Source: Sulfidibacter corallicola
Lineage (GTDB): Bacteria; Acidobacteriota; Holophagae; Acanthopleuribacterales; Acanthopleuribacteraceae
Reading direction: 5' to 3'
Assembly (NCBI RefSeq): GCF_017498545.1
Contig: NZ_CP071793.1
Coordinates: 496,001-560,000 of the forward strand
Length of the DNA stretch: 64,000 nucleotides
Shown here: positions 53,301 through 62,067 of the stretch, in pieces
Numbering within the stretch: the first letter of the stretch is position 1
How the letters are laid out: each line of letters opens with the position of its first letter
Made by a program: the position numbers and the translations under genes
Notes under the pieces: model-generated
Database searches by the model: none
What the model was told of the DNA's origin: nothing
What the model saw: the letters and a program-made list of their open reading frames with translations, nothing else

Positions 53301-56282
53301 ATGAAGAGCTTCTTCAAGATAGGGCTCGCTTTGCTCGTTGCCGCCCTGCTCACCTTTCCCGTCATGGCACAACAGACCGCCGACATCATCGGCAAGGTAG
53401 AGCTGGACAATGGCGACCCGTTACCCGGTGTCGTCATTACCGCCGAGTCAAACAAACTCCAGGGCTCCCGCACCGCCGTATCCAACGAAAACGGCGCATT
53501 TGTCTTACGTTTTCTTCCCCCGGGCCAATATACTGTTACGGCCACCATGCCCGGTATGCAAACTCAGAAACAGATACTTGCATTGAACGTCGGTGGTGTG
53601 GCGCGCCCCACTATCGTCATGAAGGTCGAAGGTACTCAAGAAGTATTGGTCGTTACCGCCGAAGCCAACTCGGTTTTGGATACTACCCAAGTTACCTCCA
53701 ACCTTAAGGAAGAACTGTTCAACAACCTGCCGATTCGGAAAACGCTGGAGAACGCCACCGCACTGCAACCGGGTGTGACCACGACCGGTCCCCGCGGCGT
53801 TCCGGTCATTTCCGGTGCCATGTCTTTCGAAAACAACTACCTGGTGAACGGCGGCGCGATCAACGGTGACAACCTGCGCGGTCGTCCCGCATCGGTCGTG
53901 ATCGAGGACTCCATCGAAGAGACGACGGTGATCTCGGGCGCGGTTTCCGCCGAGTACGGACAGTTCGTCGGTGGTGTGATCAACACGATCACCAAACAGG
54001 GTGGTAACGAGTTCACCGGTTCTCTGCGCGTTTCTCTCGAGAACGAGGACTGGGAAGCTCGTACGCCGGTGGAATTGGAAAGCGGTCAGCCTCACGAGGA
54101 CGACATCTCCGATTTCGAAACCATCACATTGGGCGGTCCGATCATCAAAGATCGTCTGTGGTTCTTCTTCGCCGGCCGTCGCGAGCGTGAAGAAGGTACG
54201 GCGGACGTCAATGCCGGTTCCGAGTTGAATCCCGCAATCCTGACGGAATTGGGCCTGGCCGACAGCGGCAACGTGCCCGGTCAGCGTCAGATCGGTAACG
54301 AGCGTCCCGAAGATCGCTTCGAATTCAAATTGACCGCCACGGTCGCCGAAAACCACACCTTCGTGGCCAGCTACCTGGAAACCGATTTCGAAGAAACCAA
54401 CGATACCCAGTTCGGCGTCATCAGCCCGGATTCGGTGGTGTCCTCGCGCGCCATTCCCGAATCGTTGCTGACGTTCAACTATCGCGGCATCATCACCCCC
54501 GAGCTGTCGGTTGAACTTCGTTACTCCGAGCGCGAATTGACCTTCGAACGCAACAGTGCCAATGCCGGCACCGATCGCGTCACCGGATCGACTCTCGAAG
54601 ATTTCAACACCCAAAACGGCGACAACTACGGCGCTCACTTCTTCGGGGCCAATCCCGAAGACCGCAACAGCGAGAGCTGGGGAATCAAGGCTTCCTACTT
54701 CCTGAACACCGCCAGCTTCGGCACGCACGATGTGGTCGTGGGGATTTCCGATTACATGGATACCCGTAAGGCCGACAACGAACAGTCGCCTTCCGGCTAC
54801 CGGGTCTTCCCGTCCGCCACCCGTTTCGACGCCAACGGCAACCCGGTTCCCATCTTTGTGAACGGTTTCGAATCCGCCAACAGCTTGTTCGCCGGGATCG
54901 CGTTCTATCCGATCCTGATTCCTTCGGGCGGTTCGGATTTCACCACCCAATCCCTCTACCTCAACGATTCCTGGACGCTGAACGATCACTGGCGCTTCAA
55001 CGTCGGCTTCCGTTACGACAAGAACGACGCCTTCGCTCAAGACGGTGCCGTGGTATCCGACGACGACGGCATCAGCCCGCGCCTGGCTGCGAACTACGAC
55101 CTCTACGGCGATGGCACCCACGTGTTCAACGCCAGCTACGGTCAATACGTCGCGCGTCTCTCCGACGCCGCCGACGGTGCTTCCTCCGCTGGTTCTCCGG
55201 CGATCCTGTACTACTACTACCTGGGTCCCCAAACCGAGTCCGTTGAAGAAGTCTTCCAGTACATGGAAAACACCATCGGTCCCAACCTGTGGGATGTCGA
55301 CTTTGCCCGCACGAATGCCGACTTCGTCAGCATTCCCGGTCAGACGACCGTGCTTCAGGAATCCCTGAGCGCTCCTTTCGCCGAAGAGATCCAAATCGGC
55401 TACAGCACTCGCTTCAGCTCCAAGGGCTACTTCAAAGTCAACTACATCAACCGCGACTACGACGACTTTTACACCGGCCTGACCAACCTGGACGTCAACG
55501 CCCAGTTCAACAACGGTGTGGACATTCAGCTCATGGTCAACGATCCCGGCTTCTATTCCCGCGAATACCACGGGATCCAGTTACAGGGCGAGTACAAGGT
55601 TTCCGACAACCTGGTGGTGGCCGGTAACTACACTTGGTCGCAAACCTACGGCAACATCAACGGTGAAACCCGCGGTGCGGGTTCCGTCCTGACCACGTCC
55701 GTCAGTCAGTATCCCGAGATCAACGGCTTCGAAGCCCGTGCACCTCACGGTCCGCTGAACACCGACGTGCGCCACATCAGCCGCGTTTGGGCGACCTACA
55801 ACATCCCTCTGTCATTCGGCAACCTGAACTTGACCGCGCTTCAACGCTACCGCTCCGGTCAGCACTACGAAGCCACAGGTATCGTGCCGACCTCCGCCGC
55901 GTACGGATTCCCCAGCGGTAGTGACCTGGGCTACAACACGCCGCCCAGCACCACCACCTATTTCTTCTCCGATCGCGGTGCGTTCACGACCGACGACATC
56001 TACTCCACCAACCTGGGTGTCAACTTCAATGTCGACTTCCGTCGTCTGACCTTCTTCCTCGAAGCAGAAATCCTCAATGTCTTCAACGGTGACGGCATCG
56101 CCGACATCGGCGAGATCGACACCACGGTGATCGTGAACCGCGACAACCCGTTCAACGTGTTCAACGAGGCGCCGGTCGAAGGAACCCACTACACGCTCGG
56201 TCCCAACTTCGGTGAGGGCACCAACCGACTCGCATTCCAGACCCCGCGGACCTTCCGGTTCGACGTCGGCGTGCGTTTCTAA
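53301..56282 (+). CDS. TonB-dependent receptor with carboxypeptidase-regulatory-like N-terminal domain (copy 1)
   Basis: A 993-residue outer-membrane receptor. The signal peptide (1-24) ends FPVMAQ. Residues ~28-110 form a CarboxypepD_reg-like domain (GKVELDNGDPLPGVVITAES, then GAFVLRFLPPGQYTVTATMP). A plug domain follows (~120-240) with LPIRKTLENATALQPGVTTT and VSAEYGQFVGGVINTITKQG, and then a 22-strand barrel whose last strand ends FDVGVRF. Such receptors import chelates, oligosaccharides or peptides using TonB energy; acidobacterial genomes have many. No SusD partner is adjacent. GGAGGAAAAGCACG precedes the start. The next gene downstream is a close tandem paralogue. Confidence 0.93.
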   Translation: MKSFFKIGLALLVAALLTFPVMAQQTADIIGKVELDNGDPLPGVVITAESNKLQGSRTAVSNENGAFVLRFLPPGQYTVTATMPGMQTQKQILALNVGGVARPTIVMKVEGTQEVLVVTAEANSVLDTTQVTSNLKEELFNNLPIRKTLENATALQPGVTTTGPRGVPVISGAMSFENNYLVNGGAINGDNLRGRPASVVIEDSIEETTVISGAVSAEYGQFVGGVINTITKQGGNEFTGSLRVSLENEDWEARTPVELESGQPHEDDISDFETITLGGPIIKDRLWFFFAGRREREEGTADVNAGSELNPAILTELGLADSGNVPGQRQIGNERPEDRFEFKLTATVAENHTFVASYLETDFEETNDTQFGVISPDSVVSSRAIPESLLTFNYRGIITPELSVELRYSERELTFERNSANAGTDRVTGSTLEDFNTQNGDNYGAHFFGANPEDRNSESWGIKASYFLNTASFGTHDVVVGISDYMDTRKADNEQSPSGYRVFPSATRFDANGNPVPIFVNGFESANSLFAGIAFYPILIPSGGSDFTTQSLYLNDSWTLNDHWRFNVGFRYDKNDAFAQDGAVVSDDDGISPRLAANYDLYGDGTHVFNASYGQYVARLSDAADGASSAGSPAILYYYYLGPQTESVEEVFQYMENTIGPNLWDVDFARTNADFVSIPGQTTVLQESLSAPFAEEIQIGYSTRFSSKGYFKVNYINRDYDDFYTGLTNLDVNAQFNNGVDIQLMVNDPGFYSREYHGIQLQGEYKVSDNLVVAGNYTWSQTYGNINGETRGAGSVLTTSVSQYPEINGFEARAPHGPLNTDVRHISRVWATYNIPLSFGNLNLTALQRYRSGQHYEATGIVPTSAAYGFPSGSDLGYNTPPSTTTYFFSDRGAFTTDDIYSTNLGVNFNVDFRRLTFFLEAEILNVFNGDGIADIGEIDTTVIVNRDNPFNVFNEAPVEGTHYTLGPNFGEGTNRLAFQTPRTFRFDVGVRF

Positions 56283-56302
56283 GCTAAAGACCAAACTATC
56301 GA

Positions 56303-56326
56303 GGGCGGCCAGTGGCCGCCCTTTTT
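56303..56326 (+). terminator. Intrinsic terminator of receptor copy 1
   Basis: GGGCGGCC, loop AGT, GGCCGCCC, then TTTTT, starting 20 bases after the stop codon. A near-identical terminator follows copy 2. Confidence 0.92.
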
Positions 56327-57122
56327 CGGGTTCCGCCCGGCACGGCCCGATGAGGCGCGAACAAGCGGGGACGGAACCTTTCCATAAGAAGTAATGAAGT
56401 GAATTTCCAAGGGTCATGCAGGAGGCCCTGGCCAGGTTCGGTCGATGGGCTGCGTTGGAATACGACGCCACGCCCCACGCCCGACCCAACCCGTGGAGCC
56501 GGATGACGGCCCGCATCGCGGGTATATCGACGGGTTTTGAGAGACCCCAGCCGTCCCCAAGCAAGACATGTGGATCCAGGAGGAAAACTGGATAAACCGA
56601 GTCGGCTCGAGCGTCGCTGCGACCTAGCGCCGAAGCCGTGGATCGGTACCCGATTGAAGCAGACCTCGCGCAATGCGCGGATCACGACGGTTTGAATATC
56701 GCTGGAAATCAAGGGCATCGCCGGAATTCAAAAAACTGAATCGAGGTGATTGAATTCACCTTTTTGAATCCGGGATTTTGGATAGCGACCATTCCAGAAT
56801 CGAATGGCAGCGCTGTGTCTTCGTTTAAAGCCCTCGTATTGTTATGGATAAAAAGTTTCGTGAAGTTTGTGTAAAAAATGGCACGAACTTCGCCTAAAAG
56901 TCCGCCCAGTCAGGAAATGTATCGCACCCGGGTTCATGAGTTGAGAGGGACTCACGAGCCTCATCATTATCGAATGGTGCACATGATGCGGTTTTTTAAT
57001 CGCTATCGCTTCAAGGATGACTTGGGTTGAAAAGACTTGAGAGAGGTCTTGCTTTTCGTCGGGTGAAAGGCTGCTTCGTCAGGAATTGGAGACCCGCTCT
57101 AAGTTTTAGGAGGAAAACCACG
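56327..57122. other. Intergenic region between the two receptors
   Basis: About 800 bp without a gene. The last ~115 bp are the conserved leader. An AT-rich zone at ~56740-56890 (including TTGTTATGGATAAAAAG) is the probable promoter area. The rest is GC-rich and shows no feature I recognise. Confidence 0.45.
57008..57122 (+). promoter_or_regulatory. Conserved leader of the second TonB-dependent receptor
   Basis: Counterpart of the leader at 53187-53300, with shared blocks GCTTCAAGGATGACTTGGGT, TCGTCGGGTGAAAGGCTGC and GAGACCCGCTCT, then AGGAGGAAAACCACG before the ATG at 57123. The two leaders have diverged in between but keep order and spacing. Confidence 0.55.
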
Positions 57123-60101
57123 ATGAAGAGCTTCTTCAAAATTGGGCTCACGTTGGTCGCTTCCATGCTGCTCACCATCCCAGTTTTGGCGCAACAGACC
57201 GCCGACGTTATCGGGAAAGTGGAGCTGGACAATGGCGATCCGTTACCCGGCGCCGTTATTACCGCTGAGTCGGACAAACTGCAGGGCTCCCGGACCGCCG
57301 TATCCAATGAGAACGGCGGTTTTGTATTGCGCTTCCTGCCCCCGGGCACCTATGTATTGACTGCCACCATGCCCGGCATGCAAACCCAGAAGCAGACGCT
57401 CACCCTGAACGTTGGTGGCGTCGCACGCCCCACGTTCATCATGAAGGTCGAAGGCACTCAGGAAGTGTTGGTCGTTACCGCCGAGGCCAACTCGGTTCTG
57501 GATACCACCCAGGTCACTTCCAACCTCAAAGAAGAGTTGTTCAATAACCTTCCCGTCCGGAAGACGTTGGAAAACGCGACCGCGCTGCAGCCCGGCGTCA
57601 CCACGACCGGCCCCCGCGGCGTGCCCGTCATTTCCGGCGCCATGTCTTTCGAAAACAGCTACTTGGTCAACGGCGGTAGCATCAACGCGGACAACATCCG
57701 CGGCCGTCCCGCTACCGTTGTGATCGAAGACGCGATCGAAGAAACCACCGTTATCACCGGTTCGGTATCCGCCGAATACGGTCAGTTCATCGGTGGTGTC
57801 GTCAACACCATCACCAAGCAGGGTGGTAACGAGTTCACCGGTTCGCTGCGTGTCTCTCTCGAGAACGAGGACTGGGAAGCCCGTACGCCGGTCGAATTGG
57901 AATCCGGCCAGCCTCACGAAGACGACATCTCCGACTTCGAAACCCTGACCCTGGGTGGTCCGATCATCAAGGATCGCTTGTGGTTCTTCTTCGCAGGTCG
58001 TCGCGAGCGTGAAGAAGGTACCGCCGACATCGACGCCGGTGCCGCTCTGTCTCCCGAAATCCTGCAAGAACTCGGTTTGGCCGACAGTGGTAACGTACCC
58101 GGTCAGCGTCAAATCGGTAACGAGCGTCCCGAAGACCGCTTCGAATTCAAATTGACCGCCACGGTCGCCGAAAACCACACCTTCGTTGCCAGCTACCTGG
58201 AAAACGACTTCGAAGAAACCAACGACACCCAGTTCGGCGTCATCAGCGCCGGCGCCGTCGTTGAGTCCCGCGCCATTCCCGAGTCTCTGTTGACCTTCAA
58301 CTATCGCGGCATCATCACGCCCGAACTGTCCGTTGAAGTTCGCTACTCCGAGCGCGAATTGACCTTCGAGCGCCAGAGCTCCGGTGCCGGTACCGATCCC
58401 GTGACCGGTTCCACCATCGAAGATTTCAACACCCAGAGCGGTAACAACTACGGTGCGCACTTCTTCGGCGCCAAGCCCGAGGAACGCAACAGTGAGTCTT
58501 GGGGTATCAAGGCTTCCTACTTCCTGAATACCGCCAGCGCCGGTACGCACGACATCGTCGTGGGTATCTCCGACTACCAAGACTCCCGTAAGGCCGACAA
58601 CGAACAGTCGCCTTCCGGTTACCGTACCTTCCCGTCCGCCACGCGTTTCGATGCGAACGGCGAACCCGTACCCATCTTCGTCAACGGTTTCGAATCTCCC
58701 AACAGTCTGTTCTCCGGTATTGCGTTCTACCCGATCCTGGTTCCCTCCAGCGGTTCGGACTTCACCACGCAGTCCGCGTACATCAACGACTCTTGGACCT
58801 TGAACGACCACTGGCGCTTCAACATCGGCTTCCGCTACGACAAAAACGACGCCTTCGCTCAAGACGGCGCCACCGTTTCCGACGACGACGGCATCAGCCC
58901 TCGTCTGGCCGTGAACTACGACCTGTACGGCGACGGCACCCACGTCTTCAACGCGAGCTACGGCGAATACGTGGCGCGTCTGTCCGATGCTGCCGACGGT
59001 GCTTCCACCGCCGGTTCTCCCGCCATCATCTACTACTACTACCAAGGTGAACAGACCGAGTCCCTGGCCGACGTCTTCGCCTGGATGTCCAACAACATCA
59101 GTCCCAACCTCTGGGATGTCGACTTTGCCCGCACGAACGCCGACTTCATCCGGATCCCCGGTCAGACCACCATTCTGCAGGATTCCCTGTCGTCACCGTT
59201 CGCCGAGGAAATCCAACTCGGGTACAGCACCCGCTTCGGTTCCAAAGGCTACTTCAAAGTCAACTATATCCGTCGCGAATACGACGACTTCTACACCGGT
59301 TTGACCAACCTGGACATCAACGCCCAGCTCGACAACGGTGTAGACACCCAGTTGATCGTCAACGACCCCGGCTTCTTCGAGCGTGAGTACCACGGTGTGC
59401 AGTTGCAGGGTGAGTGGAAGGTTTCCGACAACCTCGCCATTGCCGGTAACTACACCTGGTCGCAAACCAACGGTAACCTCAACGGTGAAACCCGCGGTTC
59501 CGGCTCGATCCTGGGTACCTCCGTCAGCCAGTATCCCGAAATCAACGGCTTCGATCGTCGCGCTCCCGTCGGTCCCCTGAACACCGACGTGCGCCACATC
59601 AGCCGTGTTTGGGCAACCTACGACATTCCCTTGTCCTTCGGTCGCCTGAACCTCTCCGCACTGCAGCGCTACCGCTCCGGTCAGCACTACGAAGCCACCG
59701 CTACCAACGTTCCGACGTCTGCGGCCTATGGCTTCCCCAGTGGCGCGGAATTGGGCTACAACTCTCCGCCGCGTACCACCACCGTGTTCTTGTCTGATCG
59801 CGGTGCGTTCACCACCGATGATATCTGGTCCACCGACTTGGGCGTCAACTTCAACATTGACATTCGTCGTTTGACCTTCTTCGTCGAAGCCGAAATCTTG
59901 AACATCTTCAACGGTGACGGTACCGCCGACATCGGCAACATCGATACCACCGTGAACCTGCTCGAGCCGTTCAATGTGTTCACCGAAGAACCTGTCGAAG
60001 GTGTGCACTACTCCTTGGGCGACAACTTCGGCAATGGCTTGAACCGCCTCGCGTACCAGACGCCGCGTACCTTCCGCGTCGACCTCGGTGTGCGTTTCTA
60101 A
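57123..60101 (+). CDS. TonB-dependent receptor with carboxypeptidase-regulatory-like N-terminal domain (copy 2)
   Basis: A 992-residue outer-membrane receptor, a tandem paralogue of copy 1: the signal peptide, CarboxypepD_reg-like domain, plug (LPVRKTLENATALQPGVTTT) and barrel (ending VDLGVRF) align with few length changes and long identical stretches. Differences concentrate in exposed loops, such as VVESRAIPESLL versus VVSSRAIPESLL and GEQTESLADVFAWMSNN versus GPQTESVEEVFQYMENT, which may alter ligand choice. The ATG at 57123 has AGGAGGAAAACCACG; an open frame 32 codons longer lacks a better site. Both copies have their own leader and terminator, so they can be regulated separately. Confidence 0.93.
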   Translation: MKSFFKIGLTLVASMLLTIPVLAQQTADVIGKVELDNGDPLPGAVITAESDKLQGSRTAVSNENGGFVLRFLPPGTYVLTATMPGMQTQKQTLTLNVGGVARPTFIMKVEGTQEVLVVTAEANSVLDTTQVTSNLKEELFNNLPVRKTLENATALQPGVTTTGPRGVPVISGAMSFENSYLVNGGSINADNIRGRPATVVIEDAIEETTVITGSVSAEYGQFIGGVVNTITKQGGNEFTGSLRVSLENEDWEARTPVELESGQPHEDDISDFETLTLGGPIIKDRLWFFFAGRREREEGTADIDAGAALSPEILQELGLADSGNVPGQRQIGNERPEDRFEFKLTATVAENHTFVASYLENDFEETNDTQFGVISAGAVVESRAIPESLLTFNYRGIITPELSVEVRYSERELTFERQSSGAGTDPVTGSTIEDFNTQSGNNYGAHFFGAKPEERNSESWGIKASYFLNTASAGTHDIVVGISDYQDSRKADNEQSPSGYRTFPSATRFDANGEPVPIFVNGFESPNSLFSGIAFYPILVPSSGSDFTTQSAYINDSWTLNDHWRFNIGFRYDKNDAFAQDGATVSDDDGISPRLAVNYDLYGDGTHVFNASYGEYVARLSDAADGASTAGSPAIIYYYYQGEQTESLADVFAWMSNNISPNLWDVDFARTNADFIRIPGQTTILQDSLSSPFAEEIQLGYSTRFGSKGYFKVNYIRREYDDFYTGLTNLDINAQLDNGVDTQLIVNDPGFFEREYHGVQLQGEWKVSDNLAIAGNYTWSQTNGNLNGETRGSGSILGTSVSQYPEINGFDRRAPVGPLNTDVRHISRVWATYDIPLSFGRLNLSALQRYRSGQHYEATATNVPTSAAYGFPSGAELGYNSPPRTTTVFLSDRGAFTTDDIWSTDLGVNFNIDIRRLTFFVEAEILNIFNGDGTADIGNIDTTVNLLEPFNVFTEEPVEGVHYSLGDNFGNGLNRLAYQTPRTFRVDLGVRF

Positions 60102-60129
60102 TCGGTTTCTTTTCCTGAAAAGGATTGGA

Positions 60130-60154
60130 GGGCGGCCCTTGGGCCGCCCTTTTT
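60130..60154 (+). terminator. Intrinsic terminator of receptor copy 2
   Basis: GGGCGGCCC, loop TT, GGGCCGCCC, then TTTTT, about 28 bases after the stop codon. Stem sequence is almost the same as after copy 1. Confidence 0.92.
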
Positions 60155-60470
60155 CGTTTGGATAGCCGGGCCAAGGACTTCGGATGTCTCTTTTGCGTTT
60201 TTTTGGTGATTTTTTCGAGAGGGTGTGGACCAAAAGTGACGAGGCGTTTTCCGGAAAGACGGGTTTTATTTCTTCGAGCCTTATTAGCGTAGTTTTTGAT
60301 TTCTCCTAGCCCTTTTAGTGGATAAGTCCCGGTTCGAAAGAAAGTCTTGAACTTCGATTGGGGTACGGCTATTCTCGATTTGAAGTATTTTTCATGGCAA
60401 ACGATTTGAACGATGTAGCGCATCTCTCCAGGTGATTTTCGGAGAGGCCTTGTGTCCTTGCGGGTGAAGC
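60155..60470. other. Intergenic region upstream of the GGDTF protein
   Basis: About 315 bp, AT-rich in part (60180-60380), with no gene. It presumably holds the promoter of the downstream membrane protein. No repeats seen. Confidence 0.45.
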
Positions 60471-61574
60471 ATGTGGAAACCGATCCGGTTTGACGATCAG
60501 ACCGAAGTTCAGTATCTCCAAAGGCGACGGCGCCTGATGTTTCCCCTGATTCGAACGGGTCTCTATTGTGGTGCGGCCCTGTTCATGGCCATGGTGGCCA
60601 TCGACGCCTATTTTCTGGGTGAGTCCTGGCGGATCACCCTGCCCATGCGCTCTTTTGTCGCCCTGATCCTGGTGACCACGGCCTTTTTGAGCGCCAGGTT
60701 CGAACGGTTGTTGAACGTCGATCTGGTGTTTTTAGGGGCCGCCAGTCTCGCTTCGCTGGCCAACGTCTACATTTTCACCTTTTACCCGTCGCAGCTTTCC
60801 TTGATCCTGATTGCGGTTCAACTGGTGCTCGGGATTTTCGTGGCCGCTTTGGCGCCAACCCTTCGCATTTTGGTGCTCGGCCAGGTGTTGGTGTTCAGCA
60901 TCCCCTCGGCCTTCATGTTCCTGGTCGGTCAGGACGGTGTGGTCCAACTTCAGGCCGATATTTCCTTGGGTTTGGGTTGTGTGGCCTTGACCTCGCTGGG
61001 CATGCTCCTGGATCAGAGTTTCCGCTACAGTTTTCGCATGGAACGCGAGGTCGAGCTGGTCACCCAGGTGGACCGATTGACGGGCGTCAAAAATTTCCGC
61101 CATTTCATGCAACTCGCCTGGACCGAACAGGCGCGGACCCGCCGATTCGAGCGGCCCTTGTCGGCCTTTCTGATCAGCATCGACGACCTTTCGGATATCA
61201 ATGCCAATTACGGCATTCACACGGGTGACGAGGTGCTCCGCAGCGTCGCGTCGGCTTGCGTGAGTTCGATGCGCGAGGTGGATGTCTTCGCTCGTACCGG
61301 AGGCGACACATTTGGCGCCCTTTTGCCCGAAACGGATATCGAATCCGCGCTGATCCTCGCCAACCGGTTGCGGCGCATGCTCGACGAGTTGGAGGTCAAT
61401 TCGGATCCGGAGCGGTTGAACCTTTCGTTTTCCTTGGGCGTGGCCACCATGGAGAGCCCGTCGGAATCGGTGGAAGTCCTGTTGGAACGGGCTGAACGGG
61501 CGCTGGCCCGCTCGCGGGAGTTGGGCCACGGCGAGGTGGTGAGCCTGCAGCAGCGCTCCTTCGCGGCTGTCTGA
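60471..61574 (+). CDS. Membrane protein with degenerate GGDEF domain
   Basis: A 367-residue protein with about six membrane helices (~22-180) and a C-terminal GGDEF-like domain (~200-357). The active-site motif reads GGDTF (residues 277-281) so the conserved Glu is replaced by Thr, and no RxxD inhibitory site is seen. Other motifs remain (DRLTGVKNFRHFMQLA, SIDDLSDINANYG, FSFSLGVATMES). It is unlikely to make cyclic-di-GMP and may bind GTP or act as a receptor or scaffold. ATG 60471 is the only good start with a preceding purine-rich stretch. It is a plus-strand gene alone between terminator and SMase gene. Confidence 0.85.
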   Translation: MWKPIRFDDQTEVQYLQRRRRLMFPLIRTGLYCGAALFMAMVAIDAYFLGESWRITLPMRSFVALILVTTAFLSARFERLLNVDLVFLGAASLASLANVYIFTFYPSQLSLILIAVQLVLGIFVAALAPTLRILVLGQVLVFSIPSAFMFLVGQDGVVQLQADISLGLGCVALTSLGMLLDQSFRYSFRMEREVELVTQVDRLTGVKNFRHFMQLAWTEQARTRRFERPLSAFLISIDDLSDINANYGIHTGDEVLRSVASACVSSMREVDVFARTGGDTFGALLPETDIESALILANRLRRMLDELEVNSDPERLNLSFSLGVATMESPSESVEVLLERAERALARSRELGHGEVVSLQQRSFAAV

Positions 61575-62067
61575 AGCGGGGCCAGGGTACCGCGGCTCAT
61601 CGGACATGGCGGGACGGAAACCGGGACTGTGTTCAACACCCTTGCAGGCCATGCCGTGGAAGTAATCTGCCGGCGCGACGCGTCCCTGTTCCCTGGATGG
61701 CGTGGCGAGTAGGTGCGGGTGCACCTGGGATCGGTATTTCGAGCGGGCCCTTCGTTGGAAAGGTCGTAAAGTTACAAAACATGATTGATTGTCACGTATA
61801 GATTGTGCAGAATGTAAACAAATCGTAAATGAAGAGCTGGGCTTGGGTGCTGGTCCCGATTGATGTCGGTCTGCCCTTTGGTGGATTGGCGGGTATCGTC
61901 CAAGCTCCGGCGGCACAGCGTCGAGCGCGGTGCTTGGCATTTGGACGCTTGTCGTTGCCGCCGAACGGGTTGCCCGTACCGGGTGAACTCCGGCGGCGCT
62001 GTGTGTCTTTTTGAAATGTAAACATTCTGTGATTGGGTTTGGAGAGAGCCCAAAGGAGCGAATCGTG
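61575..62067. other. Intergenic region upstream of the sphingomyelinase-like gene
   Basis: About 490 bp. AT-rich at 61760-61830 (TTACAAAACATGATTGATTG near 61770) which is the best promoter area for the secreted phosphodiesterase gene. No gene is supported. Confidence 0.45.
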
